From Acidobacteriota bacterium (GTDB taxonomy: Bacteria; Acidobacteriota; G020349885): a DNA stretch of 64,000 nt. The notes below the pieces were generated by a model. The model was given only the letters and a program-made list of their open reading frames with translations. It ran no database searches and was not told the origin of the DNA. Below are positions 63,286-64,000 of the stretch, piece by piece (position 1 is the first letter of the stretch; each line of letters starts with the position of its first letter). The stretch spans positions 1,604,846 to 1,668,845 of the forward strand of contig CP070701.1 in assembly GCA_020349885.1 (NCBI GenBank), in the 5' to 3' direction. Position numbers and translations under genes: made by a program.

Positions 63286-64000
63286 ATGCTGCTCCTGCTC
63301 CTCGCCTTCGCGCTTTCTTTTCTTCTCTCCCTTTACGGGACGCCGCTGGCCGCGGCGGCCGCGCGCCGCTTCGGCATCGTGGACCGGCCGGATGGACACC
63401 TGAAGGTTCATACCGAGTCCGTTCCCTACCTCGGCGGCCTCGCCGTCTACATCGCCTTTCTTCTCTCCTACGGCGTCGTATTCGACTACGAGCCGCGAAT
63501 TTTGGGACTTCTGCTTTCCGCGAACATTGTGGTCACGCTGGGTCTTCTCGACGACTTCGGGGCCATCACACCCAAGGTCAAGTTCCTTGGCCAGCTTCTT
63601 GCCGCGTTCGTGCTGGTGCGCAGCGACATCGTCATCGAGCTCGCCATCCTGCCGCCGTGGCTCAACGCGGCGCTCACCGTCATCTGGGTCATAGGCATGA
63701 TGAACGCACTCAACATCATCGACATCATGGACGGCCTCGCCGGCGGTACGGCCCTGGTCGCGGCCGCGTTTTTCATGGGTATCTCCGTGCTCACGAACGC
63801 CTCTTTTATGAGCTTCGTGGCGGCGACGCTTCTTGGAAGCCTTCTCGGCTTCCTGCGCCACAACTATCATCCGGCGAGCATTTACCTGGGCGACACGGGA
63901 AGCATGTTCCTGGGCCTCGTACTGGCCACGTTCGCCCTGGTCGCCGACTACTCGGACCGAAATCCTTTGGGCTTCCTTAGTCCCCTTTTTATCCTGTGCG
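63286..64000 (+). CDS. WecA/TagO-type undecaprenyl-phosphate sugar-1-phosphate transferase (cut by the window end)
   Basis: The first 238 residues of a polytopic membrane enzyme; the gene runs past base 64000. Begins MLLLLLAFALSFLLSLYGTP. Typical motifs: KVHTESVPYLGGLAVY, the Mg-binding LGLLDDFGAITPKVKFLGQ, NALNIIDIMDGLAGG and YLGDTGSMFLG. It transfers a UDP-linked amino-sugar phosphate to undecaprenyl phosphate, starting O-antigen, teichoic-acid-like or exopolysaccharide synthesis. GlcNAc as substrate is the usual case for this branch but is not proven here. No good ribosome-binding site before the ATG. Confidence 0.92.
   Translation, partial: MLLLLLAFALSFLLSLYGTPLAAAAARRFGIVDRPDGHLKVHTESVPYLGGLAVYIAFLLSYGVVFDYEPRILGLLLSANIVVTLGLLDDFGAITPKVKFLGQLLAAFVLVRSDIVIELAILPPWLNAALTVIWVIGMMNALNIIDIMDGLAGGTALVAAAFFMGISVLTNASFMSFVAATLLGSLLGFLRHNYHPASIYLGDTGSMFLGLVLATFALVADYSDRNPLGFLSPLFILC

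Overview
The window is 64 kb of GC-rich, gene-dense bacterial chromosome (roughly two thirds G+C by eye). It carries about fifty protein genes, no rRNA, tRNA or CRISPR array, and no recognisable insertion sequence. The core genes (complex I, futalosine-pathway menaquinone synthesis, type III pantothenate kinase, pyruvate phosphate dikinase, a rpmH-rnpA-yidD-yidC cluster, and serine/threonine kinases of the zinc-ribbon/DUF4388 type) fit a deep-branching soil or subsurface lineage. One hypothetical protein (11564-12328) resembles a family I associate with Acidobacteriota. That placement is an inference, not a demonstration.

Layout. 1-4887 (minus): the nuoJ-K-L-M-N end of a complex I operon. 5033-13560: housekeeping genes (polysaccharide deacetylase, phosphohexomutase, DUF167, thiL, threonylcarbamoyl-AMP synthase, birA, coaX, a hypothetical gene, the PLP-homeostasis protein, an RNase HI-like protein), followed by a zinc-ribbon coiled-coil gene to 14282. 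14505-26260: the standout region, seven tandem full-length paralogs of a PYROXD2-like FAD oxidoreductase. Six lie head-to-tail on the minus strand and one diverges on the plus strand. 26318-37468 (minus): ppdK, cytidine deaminase, M48 protease, der, an M1 aminopeptidase with HEAT repeats, and an SGNH/MBOAT O-acylation pair. 37650-40781 (plus): mqnE-mqnA-mqnC. 40900-46734: an accessory block (ankyrin lipoprotein, 13-repeat ankyrin protein, amidohydrolase, secreted repeat protein with a type-3 thrombospondin tail), associated with decayed intergenic repeats and strong Shine-Dalgarno sequences. 46991-50619: trans-sulfuration enzyme, ftsEX, and a secreted HMA-domain protein. 50744-57048: folK, an SDR with an altered active site, an IscR-like Rrf2 regulator, hemL, yidC, yidD, rnpA, rpmH. 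57206-64000: a giant double-kinase protein, a lytic transglycosylase, miaB and the start of a WecA/TagO-type transferase.

How the genes work together. NuoJ-N feed electrons into the menaquinone made from chorismate by MqnA/E/C. YidC/YidD, RpmH and RnpA form the conserved replication-origin-type cluster. FtsEX, the lytic transglycosylase, the deacetylase and the WecA-like enzyme serve the envelope. The oxidoreductase array has no accompanying pathway gene, so its substrates are unknown. Its two sequence clades, the decayed coding tails in its spacers and its shared divergent control region show repeated local duplication.

Regulation. Several genes (nuoJ, the deacetylase, thiL, birA, miaB, and nearly folK) have a good sigma-70-type promoter whose -10 box ends only 6-13 nt before the start codon, so leaderless or near-leaderless mRNAs are likely. 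Five intergenic regions hold back-to-back divergent promoters.
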